This document shows positions 7,723 to 14,090 of a stretch of DNA of 38,391 nt, piece after piece. The stretch is from an uncultured Alphaproteobacteria bacterium (lineage in GTDB: Bacteria; Pseudomonadota; Alphaproteobacteria; Thalassobaculales; Thalassobaculaceae), in contig CACHDV010000011.1 of assembly GCA_902578675.1 (NCBI GenBank), forward strand, positions 1 to 38,391, written 5' to 3'. The stretch's first letter is position 1, and every line of letters starts with the position of its first letter. The notes below the pieces were generated by a model that saw only the letters and a program-made list of their open reading frames with translations, had not been told where the DNA came from and ran no database searches. Position numbers and translations under genes: made by a program.

Positions 7723-9264
7723 TTATCTAGCTGTTCGCAACTTAAATCGTTGAATTTTCCCTGTAGCAGTCTTAGGAAGCTCATCCAAAAACTCGATCCA
7801 ACGAGGATACTTATATTCCGCCAGGTTAGTTTTAACAAAATTTATTAATTCAGAGGCCAATTCATCCGAGCCAGTAAAGTTTTTGTTTAAAACTATAAAC
7901 GCCTTCGGTTTGACGAGGCCGTCTTGGTCGTTATTGCCTACAACGGCAGCCTCTAAAACGGCCTCATGTTTAATTAATGCTGCTTCCACTTCGAAAGGTG
8001 AGACGTAAATACCTCCAACTTTCAGCATATCGTCATTTCGTCCCCCATAAGTCATCACGCCTTTTTCTGAAATGGAATAATTGTCGCCCGTCCTGGTCCA
8101 AGTTCCTTTGAAGGTGTCTTTAGTTTTTTGACGTTGTCTCCAATACATAAGGGCTGAGCTTGGTCCACTTACCTCCAAAACACCCATTTCACCAGGTGCA
8201 CAAACCTCGTTATTATCGTTTATAAGACGTATTTGATACCCTGGCACCACGCGCCCTGTTGATCCTGGTGTAATCTCATCTGGCCGATTTGAGACAAAAA
8301 TATGCAGCATTTCGGTAGTTCCTAGACCATCTAAGATATCGACTCCAAATGTGCCTTGCCATCGTGCTAATAGGTCTGACGGCAGTGGTTCTCCCGCAGA
8401 TATACACAGCCTAATATTATGTTCATCTTTTGTTGGGAGGTTATCACTTGCTAACAGTATTGCAAATAAGGTGGGAACGCCAAAAAAAAGCGTTGGCTTT
8501 TCTTCTAAAAAAATCTTGTTAATTATCTCTGGCTCTGGGGGGCCTTCAAGTAAAATGGCACTAGCTCCCACTGCCATCGGAAAGGTAAGTGCATTTCCTA
8601 GCCCGTAAGCGAAAAACAGTTTTGCTGCAGAAAAAACGACATCGCCCTCACTGATATCTAGAATAGGTATAGCATAGAGATCGGCGGTTGGTGCGAGGTG
8701 GGAATGAAGATGAACGACGCCTTTCGGTGACCCTGTTGTACCTGATGTGTAAAGCCAGAAACATACATCGTCCGGTTTGGTGTAGGCAGTTACCTTGGTT
8801 TCGTCAGCGGACCTTAAAGCCGAGGCGAGAGCCAAATAGGTGTTACTACTACCATCTACAAGTACATTGGCTGGTTTGGGAATATTTTTTAATGCAATGT
8901 CAACTAGATGTTCTGATATTACGCAAGCGTCTGCACGGCTATCTGAAAAAATATAGGCATAGTCTTCGGATGACAGTCGCGTATTTAAAGGAACAGGGAC
9001 TACTCCAGCTTTAATCGCGCCTAAAAAACATATGACGAACTCAGCAGAGTCCGACATAACAAGGATTAGTCTGGATTCTCGTTTGATATTCATGGAAATT
9101 AAGAGGTTGGCGAATTGGTTCGTTTTCTTCTCTATGTCGAGGTAGCTATGGACACCACTTCTGTCTCGAAAAGCTATTTTATTGCCGCGACCTGCCTTAA
9201 TATTACGTGAAATAAGATCATCGGCAGCGTTATAGTGGTCATGTGAGTGTGGGTTATTTTCCAT
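7723..9264 (-). CDS. Benzoate-CoA ligase family protein (AMP-forming acyl-CoA synthetase)
   Basis: 513-residue ANL-superfamily adenylating enzyme that would form an acyl-CoA from a carboxylate, ATP and CoA. The P-loop YTSGTTGSPKGVVHLH (about 170-185), GLGTTEMLHIF (A5), TRTGDNY (A7) and GRNDDMLKVGGIYVSPFEVE (A8) are intact, and the catalytic C-terminal Lys503 is in KTATGKIQR. The stretch FFAYGLGNALTFPMAVGASAILL and FFGVPTLFAILLAS is characteristic of the benzoate-CoA ligase subgroup (benzoate, hydroxybenzoate, aminobenzoate) rather than of acetate or long-chain ligases. It is the first gene of a three-gene (-) operon. Together with the hydrolase and CoA-transferase this suggests uptake and CoA-activation of an aromatic or aromatic-like acid; no ring-reducing or epoxidising enzyme is present here. 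Confidence 0.88.
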   Translation of the reverse strand: MENNPHSHDHYNAADDLISRNIKAGRGNKIAFRDRSGVHSYLDIEKKTNQFANLLISMNIKRESRLILVMSDSAEFVICFLGAIKAGVVPVPLNTRLSSEDYAYIFSDSRADACVISEHLVDIALKNIPKPANVLVDGSSNTYLALASALRSADETKVTAYTKPDDVCFWLYTSGTTGSPKGVVHLHSHLAPTADLYAIPILDISEGDVVFSAAKLFFAYGLGNALTFPMAVGASAILLEGPPEPEIINKIFLEEKPTLFFGVPTLFAILLASDNLPTKDEHNIRLCISAGEPLPSDLLARWQGTFGVDILDGLGTTEMLHIFVSNRPDEITPGSTGRVVPGYQIRLINDNNEVCAPGEMGVLEVSGPSSALMYWRQRQKTKDTFKGTWTRTGDNYSISEKGVMTYGGRNDDMLKVGGIYVSPFEVEAALIKHEAVLEAAVVGNNDQDGLVKPKAFIVLNKNFTGSDELASELINFVKTNLAEYKYPRWIEFLDELPKTATGKIQRFKLRTAR

Positions 9265-9412
9265 TTCTACCCCTGCTCTAAAATTTTAGTGCTAAATAGA
9301 ATTTATTTATTTCTTTTACCGAAATACTATCTTTAGAGAAGAATTGTCACAAACAAAGATTTTCCCATGAGGGCTGTTCATTTAAAATTATGGGCCTTTG
9401 AAGTTGTTTTAG

Positions 9413-10105
9413 ATGTTTGATAGAGCGTTAAACTACCCATACTCTACAATAGAGGGAGACTTCCTCTTTACTGATGGCGCTACTATTAAGCTCGAGGATG
9501 ATAGCTTTCTAAATAGTAGGCAAGCCGTATTAGCCGTTGGCTCAAATAGGTCTCCGGAACAATTAGTTAGAAAATTTGGTAGGAACGAGACGATTCCTGT
9601 AACCAAGGCGACGTTGCGTGATTATGATGTTTTTTATTCGGCCCATATTGCATCTTATGGATCTATTCCTGCGGTCTTAGGACGATCCGACGGCACGTCG
9701 GTTGATCTATCAGTAACCTGGTTATTGCCTCACCAATTGGAGCGCATGCACGAAACAGAGGCTCTCGGTAAAAGTTATGATTATGGAGAGTCTTCTTCTC
9801 TGCAACTTGACTTAGGTAATGATCGCTCTGCAAAAAGTATTGGTTGTTATTTGGGACGAAATGGGCGTGCGAATTTTGGCGGTGGTCCAATCGTTTTGAA
9901 AGAGCTAATGGCGTCAGACCGGAAATTTCCTTCTGCGGATCAAAAAACAATATTGACGCATTTCTATCACCTAAATTGTAAGAATAAAAGTTTTGAAAAA
10001 TGGTTGGAAACAATCATAAAGGATGATGATTTTCGAGCACAAGCATCAGAAGAGTTGGCTCGTTCTGCAATAAAAAATGATCTATCAGATTTCGAGGTAA
10101 TATAA
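9413..10105 (+). CDS. Gamma-glutamylcyclotransferase-like (GGCT/AIG2 fold) protein
   Basis: 230 aa cytosolic protein. The GGCT-like fold is suggested by VLAVGSNRSPEQLVRKFG (residues 40-57), the counterpart of the YGSNL substrate-binding loop, by SYGSIPAVLGRSDGTSVDLSVTWLL, and by LERMHETEALGKSYDYGE, where a Glu sits at about the place of the catalytic acid before a conserved Tyr. The first half of the loop has V-G-S-N in place of Y-G-S-N. The protein has about 60 extra C-terminal residues with a charged helical look. Its stop overlaps the next start by one base (TAATG), so the two are translationally coupled. I infer a possible cyclotransferase or amide-lyase activity with modest confidence; it could be a non-catalytic relative. 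Divergent from the CoA-ligase operon, 148 bases apart. Confidence 0.6.
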   Translation: MFDRALNYPYSTIEGDFLFTDGATIKLEDDSFLNSRQAVLAVGSNRSPEQLVRKFGRNETIPVTKATLRDYDVFYSAHIASYGSIPAVLGRSDGTSVDLSVTWLLPHQLERMHETEALGKSYDYGESSSLQLDLGNDRSAKSIGCYLGRNGRANFGGGPIVLKELMASDRKFPSADQKTILTHFYHLNCKNKSFEKWLETIIKDDDFRAQASEELARSAIKNDLSDFEVI

Positions 10106-10986
10106 TGCTGCGTCCGGATAGGTTGGGGTTAGTTGGATGCCTTCTTATATTTGCATTGTCATTTGTATTTCAGGACAGGGATAGCTCAGGAAGACACACG
10201 CCGTCGCCGGAAAGCTGGGAACCTCGCCGACCTGAAATTAGCGACACTCTAGAGCAAAGGCGCCCAAGAAGTGTTGGTCCAAAGCAGACCTTGCCAGAAA
10301 TTTCGAGTAGAGATCCTACATTGAAGCTGATGCCATCGGCAAAAGGAAATAGCACAGGTACAGCGTTTTCCATTGGAAAAGGTGTTTGGATGACAGCCAG
10401 GCATGTCATAGAGGGTTGCCGTAAATTTGGAATTAAGTCTGGCCCTAAAAAGATTTCGCGGGGACAAGACCCAGTTATTAATCCGCTCCATGACTTGGCA
10501 ATTTTTGATACTAGAACTACGGCACCAAATTTCTCATTCGGCAACGAAAACCTCTTCCTGGGGCAAGATGGATTTCACTTTGGCTATCCTCAGGGGAAAC
10601 CAGCGGCTATACATTCCTCCTTGCTCGGCCGAGCAAATATTAATCCTGGCCGACGCACCAGACATAAGGAACCTGTCTTAGCTTGGGCAGAAATTCGCCG
10701 TGTTCCAAACTTTTCTGGTTCTCTTGGCGGCATAAGCGGTGGACCGGTTGTTAATAAAGACGGAGAAATCATAGGCGTTTCAGTAGTTGAAGCGCGCCGT
10801 CGTGGGAGAATCTTCACTGCGGCTCCCAAAGGTTTAGAGGACATGCTCAGAAGAGATGCATCCTATAAACCTTCGGGTGGTGGAATCAAGTTTGATAATA
10901 CCATCAGTCCAAAACAGTTTTTTAAATTCGGTGAATCTTTAAGAAGGAAATTAGCCGTTTCTAAAGTGTTTTGTTGGGTTCAGTGA
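10105..10986 (+). CDS. Membrane-anchored trypsin-like serine protease
   Basis: 293 aa. Residues 7-23 (LGLVGCLLIFALSFVF) are a signal peptide or anchor, followed by a Pro/Arg-rich linker to about residue 78 and then a chymotrypsin-fold protease. The catalytic triad is visible: His100 in TARHVIEGC, Asp130 in HDLAIFD, Ser211 in GGISGGPVV. GYPQGKPAA (160-168) is typical of the family. The C-terminal 50 residues are outside the domain and end in CWVQ. There is no PDZ domain, so this is not DegP. It should act in the periplasm, processing or degrading envelope proteins. The gene is coupled to the GGCT-like gene by a one-base overlap, and it lies just before the repeat-protein genes of the type I secretion locus, but separate promoter elements follow it, so a link to secretion is only a possibility. 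Confidence 0.85.
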   Translation: MLRPDRLGLVGCLLIFALSFVFQDRDSSGRHTPSPESWEPRRPEISDTLEQRRPRSVGPKQTLPEISSRDPTLKLMPSAKGNSTGTAFSIGKGVWMTARHVIEGCRKFGIKSGPKKISRGQDPVINPLHDLAIFDTRTTAPNFSFGNENLFLGQDGFHFGYPQGKPAAIHSSLLGRANINPGRRTRHKEPVLAWAEIRRVPNFSGSLGGISGGPVVNKDGEIIGVSVVEARRRGRIFTAAPKGLEDMLRRDASYKPSGGGIKFDNTISPKQFFKFGESLRRKLAVSKVFCWVQ

Positions 10987-11005
10987 CTAGAGTTTAAACT
11001 CTAGT
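10986..11005. repeat. 20-bp perfect palindrome overlapping the protease stop codon
   Basis: The 18-bp core CTAGAGTTTAAACTCTAG, flanked by A and T, begins at the last base of the protease TGA stop. It is not followed by a T-run, so it is not a classic intrinsic terminator. It could be a regulator site or a 3' hairpin that stabilises the message. A second loose inverted repeat (GTAG...CTAC, about 11011-11025) follows it. Confidence 0.5.
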
Positions 11006-11097
11006 GCTGTAGATTTTAACTACTAGTGTTTCTATTGAGCCGCTTGTACATATTGCTTAGCCAAAGCTTAACTTGTCGTGGCCCGTTGGCAGTTCTA

Positions 11098-11113
11098 TGT
11101 GAGTTTTCACACT
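11098..11113. promoter_or_regulatory. CRP-like site upstream of the first repeat-protein gene
   Basis: TGTGAGTTTTCACACT fits the CRP consensus TGTGA-N6-TCACA at 8 of 10 positions; it can also be read as TGTGA-N4-TCACA, a perfect inverted repeat. Its centre (11105.5) lies about 42 bases before the start point expected from the -10 box at 11136-11141, the classic class II CRP position. It touches the -35 box. CRP binding is inference from this geometry and from the similar site at 12844. Confidence 0.45.
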
Positions 11114-11141
11114 TGACTCCTATACATCTACCACATTTAAT
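11113..11141 (+). promoter_or_regulatory. Sigma-70-type promoter of the first repeat-protein gene
   Basis: TTGACT (11113-11118), a 17-base spacer and TTTAAT (11136-11141) give a good match to the housekeeping consensus. Transcription would start near 11147-11148, leaving a leader of about 70 bases that ends in the Shine-Dalgarno AGGGAG at 11206-11211, 6 bases before the ATG. Confidence 0.65.
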
Positions 11142-11142
11142 T

Positions 11143-11159
11143 TCAAGCTAATAGCTTGA
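11143..11159. promoter_or_regulatory. Inverted repeat over the predicted transcription start
   Basis: TCAAGCT-AAT-AGCTTGA is a perfect 7-bp inverted repeat with a 3-base centre that spans the predicted start site. As DNA it resembles a repressor operator; as RNA it would form a 5'-terminal hairpin that could protect the message. Which, if either, is not decidable here. Confidence 0.4.
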
Positions 11160-11217
11160 GTGAGTTTTTAGGGCGTCTTACCACGTCAGAAATTCGCAGG
11201 AAAAAAGGGAGAAATAT

Positions 11218-12795
11218 ATGAGTGTAGAAGATGGAGGAGCCGCAGGAGCCTCGACAGAAGTTGCTCCAACAGCATTTACCGATGTAATGAGCGCTACTTT
11301 TCAACAAGCAGTTGCAGATGGTGTTCCTCCCGCGGAAGCATTTGCTCAGGCAGAGGCTGCTTGCACGGAGGTCGCTATTGAAATGGGTGTCCCTGCTGCA
11401 GATGTGGCAGCAAACTTGGCGACTGCACAAGCCACCTTTAATGATGCCGTGGCGAGTGGGACAGACCCCGCGGCTGCAATGACCAGCGCTGCAGGGCAGG
11501 CAGCAACTAATATGGGGATGGAGCCTGGCATAGGTGGCGGCGATGCAACCTCTTTGATATCCAACGCGATGGGTTCAGCTTACGATGCAGCCATTCAAGC
11601 TGGTTCATCTCCTGCCGAAGCTTTTGCAATAGGCAAAGCAGCAGCAGAAACAGCTGCTCAAGAAATGGGTATTGATCCAGCAGCGCCAGGGCCATTTTTG
11701 GATACGATGACCTCTGTGCAAGCCACTTTTACGGACGCTGTTGCCACAGGAGCAGACCCGTTGGCTGCGATGGCCGGGGCTCAAGGAATGATGAATGCAG
11801 GCCCTGCGTTATTAGGAGACCCCGCGTTAATCGCGGCAAGTCCAGCATTCCAAGGGCCGTTAGAGGCTGGTTTTGCTGGGGGTATGCCCGAGGGTTTTGT
11901 TGCTCCAGCTATGGCGCAGGGGCCAGATGGTACTTTAATCCAGCCTCCGGTTTTGGGCGATGCGATGATGTTAGGGCCGGGTGGTGTTCCAATGGTCAAT
12001 CCAGCAATGATGCAAGAAGGTGCGATGGTATTTGGTCCAGATGGTTCTAGTGTGGCCGCCGATCCAAATTTTTTCCCTCCTCCACCTTTTGGGGATCCAG
12101 CATTTATACCGCCAGAAGCAGGAATGCCGGGCTTTGAAGCCTTCTCAACCTTGGCAACTTCAGTTGGGTTGGACCCGGCAGCTGCGGGCGTTCCTGGCTT
12201 TGTGCCACCACCTGGCACGCCGGGAATGGATCAGCCGGGTATGCCAGCGGCGCCACAATTCGATCCAGCAGGGGGAGTATTTGCTCCACCGGAATTTGGA
12301 CTTCCGGATCCGAACCCAGAAGGTTTCACAGTACCGCAACCTCCGGGTGGGGACTTTTTTACAGCACCCCCAGCAGATTTTTTTGACCCGGGTGCATTGC
12401 CTCCAGTTGGCGGTAATGAGCTAGGCGTTGGCACTTTTGCAGGTCCGGGAGCGCCTTTAGTTCCGGGTCCTGATGGTGGGTTAATACAAGATCCTAGTTT
12501 TGCGCCTCCGCCAGTAGAGGGATTTATCGACCCTGGCGCAAATTTTGTTGGAATACCACCTGATACAGGTTCGGCACTTGATACGGCCTTTGGGCCTGGT
12601 CCAGATGCTGGGGCAGAGCCCATATCGTTCGATCCAGTTGCAGATGCTGTCGGAAGTGCTGCTGACGCTGCGGTCTCACAAGGGCCAGCACCGGCTCCTG
12701 ATCCAGTAGCGGCGCCGACTGCTCCTGATCCAGGTCCTGCGGCGCCGGATCCGGGTGACGTTCCGCCACCACCTGATGATCCAGTCGTTGGTTAG
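11218..12795 (+). CDS. Acidic Ala/Pro/Gly-rich repeat protein, probable type I secretion substrate
   Basis: Unrecognised 525-residue protein. Residues 25-197 hold four related blocks of about 35-40 residues with the pattern ATF-x-DAVA-x-G-x-DP-x-AAM ... MG-x-x-P (starting near 25, 70, 118 and 167), likely helical pairs. The remainder is Pro/Gly/Phe/Met-rich and probably disordered or polyproline-like (FFPPPPFGDPAFIPPE and similar). Composition is extreme: one Lys (140), no Arg, no His, no Trp, one Cys (49), very many Asp/Glu. There is no Sec signal peptide and no RTX nonapeptide. The tail PPPPDDPVVG resembles that of the next gene. It has its own promoter, a strong Shine-Dalgarno and an intrinsic terminator, as expected of an abundant product. 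Secretion through the adjacent ABC/MFP pair is inference from position, composition and tail. GC-rich codons set it apart from its neighbours. Confidence 0.8.
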   Translation: MSVEDGGAAGASTEVAPTAFTDVMSATFQQAVADGVPPAEAFAQAEAACTEVAIEMGVPAADVAANLATAQATFNDAVASGTDPAAAMTSAAGQAATNMGMEPGIGGGDATSLISNAMGSAYDAAIQAGSSPAEAFAIGKAAAETAAQEMGIDPAAPGPFLDTMTSVQATFTDAVATGADPLAAMAGAQGMMNAGPALLGDPALIAASPAFQGPLEAGFAGGMPEGFVAPAMAQGPDGTLIQPPVLGDAMMLGPGGVPMVNPAMMQEGAMVFGPDGSSVAADPNFFPPPPFGDPAFIPPEAGMPGFEAFSTLATSVGLDPAAAGVPGFVPPPGTPGMDQPGMPAAPQFDPAGGVFAPPEFGLPDPNPEGFTVPQPPGGDFFTAPPADFFDPGALPPVGGNELGVGTFAGPGAPLVPGPDGGLIQDPSFAPPPVEGFIDPGANFVGIPPDTGSALDTAFGPGPDAGAEPISFDPVADAVGSAADAAVSQGPAPAPDPVAAPTAPDPGPAAPDPGDVPPPPDDPVVG

Positions 12796-12803
12796 TAATT
12801 TAT

Positions 12804-12833
12804 AAGGCGGGGACTTATTCCTCGCCTTTTTTT
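12804..12833 (+). terminator. Intrinsic terminator after the first repeat-protein gene
   Basis: AAGGCGGGG pairs with CCTCGCCTT (one G-T wobble) around a 7-base loop, and the stem runs into seven T. It begins 8 bases after the stop codon, so the gene is normally monocistronic. Confidence 0.9.
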
Positions 12834-12843
12834 GAAAACTGAT

Positions 12844-12859
12844 TGTGAGAAAACTCACT
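12844..12859. promoter_or_regulatory. CRP-like site upstream of the Met-rich repeat gene
   Basis: TGTGA-GAAAAC-TCACT matches the CRP consensus TGTGA-N6-TCACA at 9 of 10 positions. A possible -10, TATGTT at 12899-12904, would put the site near -60, the class I position, but no clear -35 is seen, as expected of an activator-dependent promoter. CRP as the binder is inference. Confidence 0.5.
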
Positions 12860-12912
12860 AGACTTATGTTGGCTTTAGAGGCTAACTTCAACTTGGTATA
12901 TGTTTTTCAGGG

Positions 12913-12931
12913 CCATCAGGCCTTTTGATGG
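12913..12931 (+). promoter_or_regulatory. Leader hairpin before the Met-rich repeat gene
   Basis: CCATCA and TGATGG form a 6-bp stem with a 7-base loop, about 20 bases before the Shine-Dalgarno AAGGAG (12952-12957). It would lie at or near the 5' end of the message if the -10 at 12899 is right. Role unknown. Confidence 0.35.
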
Positions 12932-12965
12932 TTTCATATCTTTAATTTTTGAAGGAGAATTTTAG

Positions 12966-13922
12966 ATGCCAATTGGCGATAATATAGATCCGGCTACGCT
13001 GGACGCGGCTACAATGGCTGACATGCCGGCAGCCGACATGGGCGCTGCGACGGCCGCGGACATTGCAGCAATGCCTCCAGAGGCGATGCAGGGTATGGAC
13101 GCTGATATGATGGCGGCACTGCCGCCTGATGCCATGGGTGGTATGGATGCTGATATGATGGCTGCCTGCCCTCCAGAGGCGATGCAGGGTATGGACGCGG
13201 ATATGATGGCGGCAATGCCACCTGATGCAATGTCAGCTATGGGTCCTGATATGATGGCTGCCTGCCCTCCAGAGGCGATGCAGGGTATGGATGCGGATAT
13301 GATGGCGGCAATGCCGCCTGATGCAATGTCAGCTATGGGCCCTGAGATGATGGCGATGATGCCACCGGAAGCAATGCAGGGTATGGATGCGGATATGATG
13401 GCGGCAATGCCACCTGAAATGATGTCAGCTATGGGCCCTGAGATGATGGCGATGATGCCACCGGAAGCTATGCAGGGTATGGATGCGGACATGATGGCGG
13501 CAATGCCTCCAGGGGTAGCACCACCTCCAGGACCAGAAGGTATGGCACCACCGGCAGACGCTGGCGGGATGGGTGATATGGACGCTCTAGGTGCAGCTTT
13601 CGGCGCGCAAGGTGTTGAGCCAATGGCTGGACCTGATCCAATGGGAACTAATCCACCTCCTGGACCCGAAGGTGATCCAATGGCTAATATGGCATCTCCC
13701 GATCCAATGGGAACTAATCCACCCCCCGGACCCGAAGGCGATCCAATGGCCGGTCTTGATGCGGCCCTTGGAGGAGCTATGGATCAAGCTATGGACCAAG
13801 GCGCTGGTGGGGGTGCCCCCGATACAGGAGCGCCACCAGACGCGGGCGCAGAAGCTCCAGTAGATGCTCCAGACACTGCGCCAGAGCCTGCGGCGGGACC
13901 GGACGAGCCGATAGTTGGTTAA
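12966..13922 (+). CDS. Met-rich 16-residue-repeat protein, probable type I secretion substrate
   Basis: Unrecognised 318-residue protein. After a 35-residue lead, residues 36-179 are nine tandem 16-residue repeats of the form [MLC]PP[ED]AM[QSG][GA]M[DG][AP][DE]MMA[AM]; alternate units differ (AMQGMDAD versus AMSAMGP), giving a 32-residue higher-order unit. Two 18-residue Pro/Gly repeats follow (223-240 and 245-262), then an acidic tail ending GPDEPIVG, close to the PPDDPVVG of the previous gene. By my count about 61 residues are Met (19%). There is no Lys, Arg, His, Trp or Tyr, and only two Cys, both at repeat starts. No Sec signal. The start follows a strong AAGGAG with an 8-base gap. Met spacing M-x2-M-x3-MM resembles Cu(I)/Ag(I)-binding Met motifs, and Met may also quench oxidants, but a structural or adhesive role is equally possible. 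Export by the next genes is inferred. Confidence 0.8.
   Translation: MPIGDNIDPATLDAATMADMPAADMGAATAADIAAMPPEAMQGMDADMMAALPPDAMGGMDADMMAACPPEAMQGMDADMMAAMPPDAMSAMGPDMMAACPPEAMQGMDADMMAAMPPDAMSAMGPEMMAMMPPEAMQGMDADMMAAMPPEMMSAMGPEMMAMMPPEAMQGMDADMMAAMPPGVAPPPGPEGMAPPADAGGMGDMDALGAAFGAQGVEPMAGPDPMGTNPPPGPEGDPMANMASPDPMGTNPPPGPEGDPMAGLDAALGGAMDQAMDQGAGGGAPDTGAPPDAGAEAPVDAPDTAPEPAAGPDEPIVG
13071..13502 (+). repeat. Nine in-frame tandem repeats of 48 bp
   Basis: The units begin every 48 bases from 13071. Unit pairs starting at 13167 and 13263 (96 bp) differ at only a few, mostly silent, positions, and the AMQG units at 13359 and 13455 are nearly identical as well. This points to recent unit duplication or gene conversion, so repeat number may vary between strains and may be hard to assemble. 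It is coding, not CRISPR. Confidence 0.95.
13632..13751 (+). repeat. Two 54-bp coding repeats in the Pro/Gly region
   Basis: Bases 13632-13685 and 13698-13751 both encode PDPMGTNPPPGPEGDPMA, separated by four residues (NMAS). Differences between the copies are silent (for example cctcctgga against ccccccgga), so they are also a fairly recent duplication. Confidence 0.9.
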
Positions 13923-13941
13923 AAACTACTAAAGTTCATAG

Positions 13942-13972
13942 AGAGCCGGAGCAAATGCTCCGGCTCTTTTTA
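13942..13972 (+). terminator. Intrinsic terminator after the Met-rich repeat gene
   Basis: AGAGCCGGAGC and GCTCCGGCTCT form a perfect 11-bp GC-rich stem with an AAAT loop followed by TTTTTATTT. This is the strongest terminator in the window and isolates the gene from the transporter operon. Confidence 0.95.
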
Positions 13973-14003
13973 TTTATACTGCTAGAACTCAATAGTACCT
14001 CTG

Positions 14004-14026
14004 CTGTAGTTTCTACAGTCTGTAGA
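14004..14026. promoter_or_regulatory. Triple inverted motif upstream of the secretion operon
   Basis: CTGTAG-TTT-CTACAG-T-CTGTAGA alternates three copies of one 6-mer. The inner TCTACAG-T-CTGTAGA (14012-14026) is a perfect 7-bp inverted repeat centred about 44 bases before the expected start point, where an activator would bind. A GCTGTAG copy also occurs near 11008, upstream of the first repeat gene. It differs from the CRP-like sites, so a second regulator is possible. Confidence 0.45.
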
Positions 14027-14051
14027 CTTCCTGTTTGAATCACTTTAAAGA

Positions 14052-14057
14052 TATAAT
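14052..14057 (+). promoter_or_regulatory. Perfect -10 box (TATAAT) of the secretion operon
   Basis: TATAAT lies 33 bases before the ABC transporter ATG. No good -35 is found 16-18 bases upstream (TTCCTG at best), which together with the inverted motif at 14004-14026 suggests activator dependence. The short leader has no strong Shine-Dalgarno (GGTATTCCCT ATG). Confidence 0.55.
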
Positions 14058-14090
14058 GGCAAGCGCACGTTTATCGATAAGGTATTCCCT

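Noticed and set aside
11781-12623. Minus-strand open frames opposite the first repeat protein
   Set aside because: Open because of the GC-rich Pro/Gly codons of the real gene; no start signals and overlapping one another.
12962-13492. Long open frame on the minus strand across the Met-rich repeats (I-A-S-G-G type repeats)
   Set aside because: It mirrors the repeated plus-strand gene, has no ribosome site or terminator of its own, and the plus frame has both.
13071-13502. Regular 48-bp repeats that might be CRISPR or a non-coding satellite
   Set aside because: The repeats are in frame, contiguous with no spacers, and preserve a 16-residue protein unit with mostly silent changes.
11218-13922. 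RTX toxin or adhesin type I substrates
   Set aside because: No G-G-x-G-x-D nonapeptides are present in either protein.
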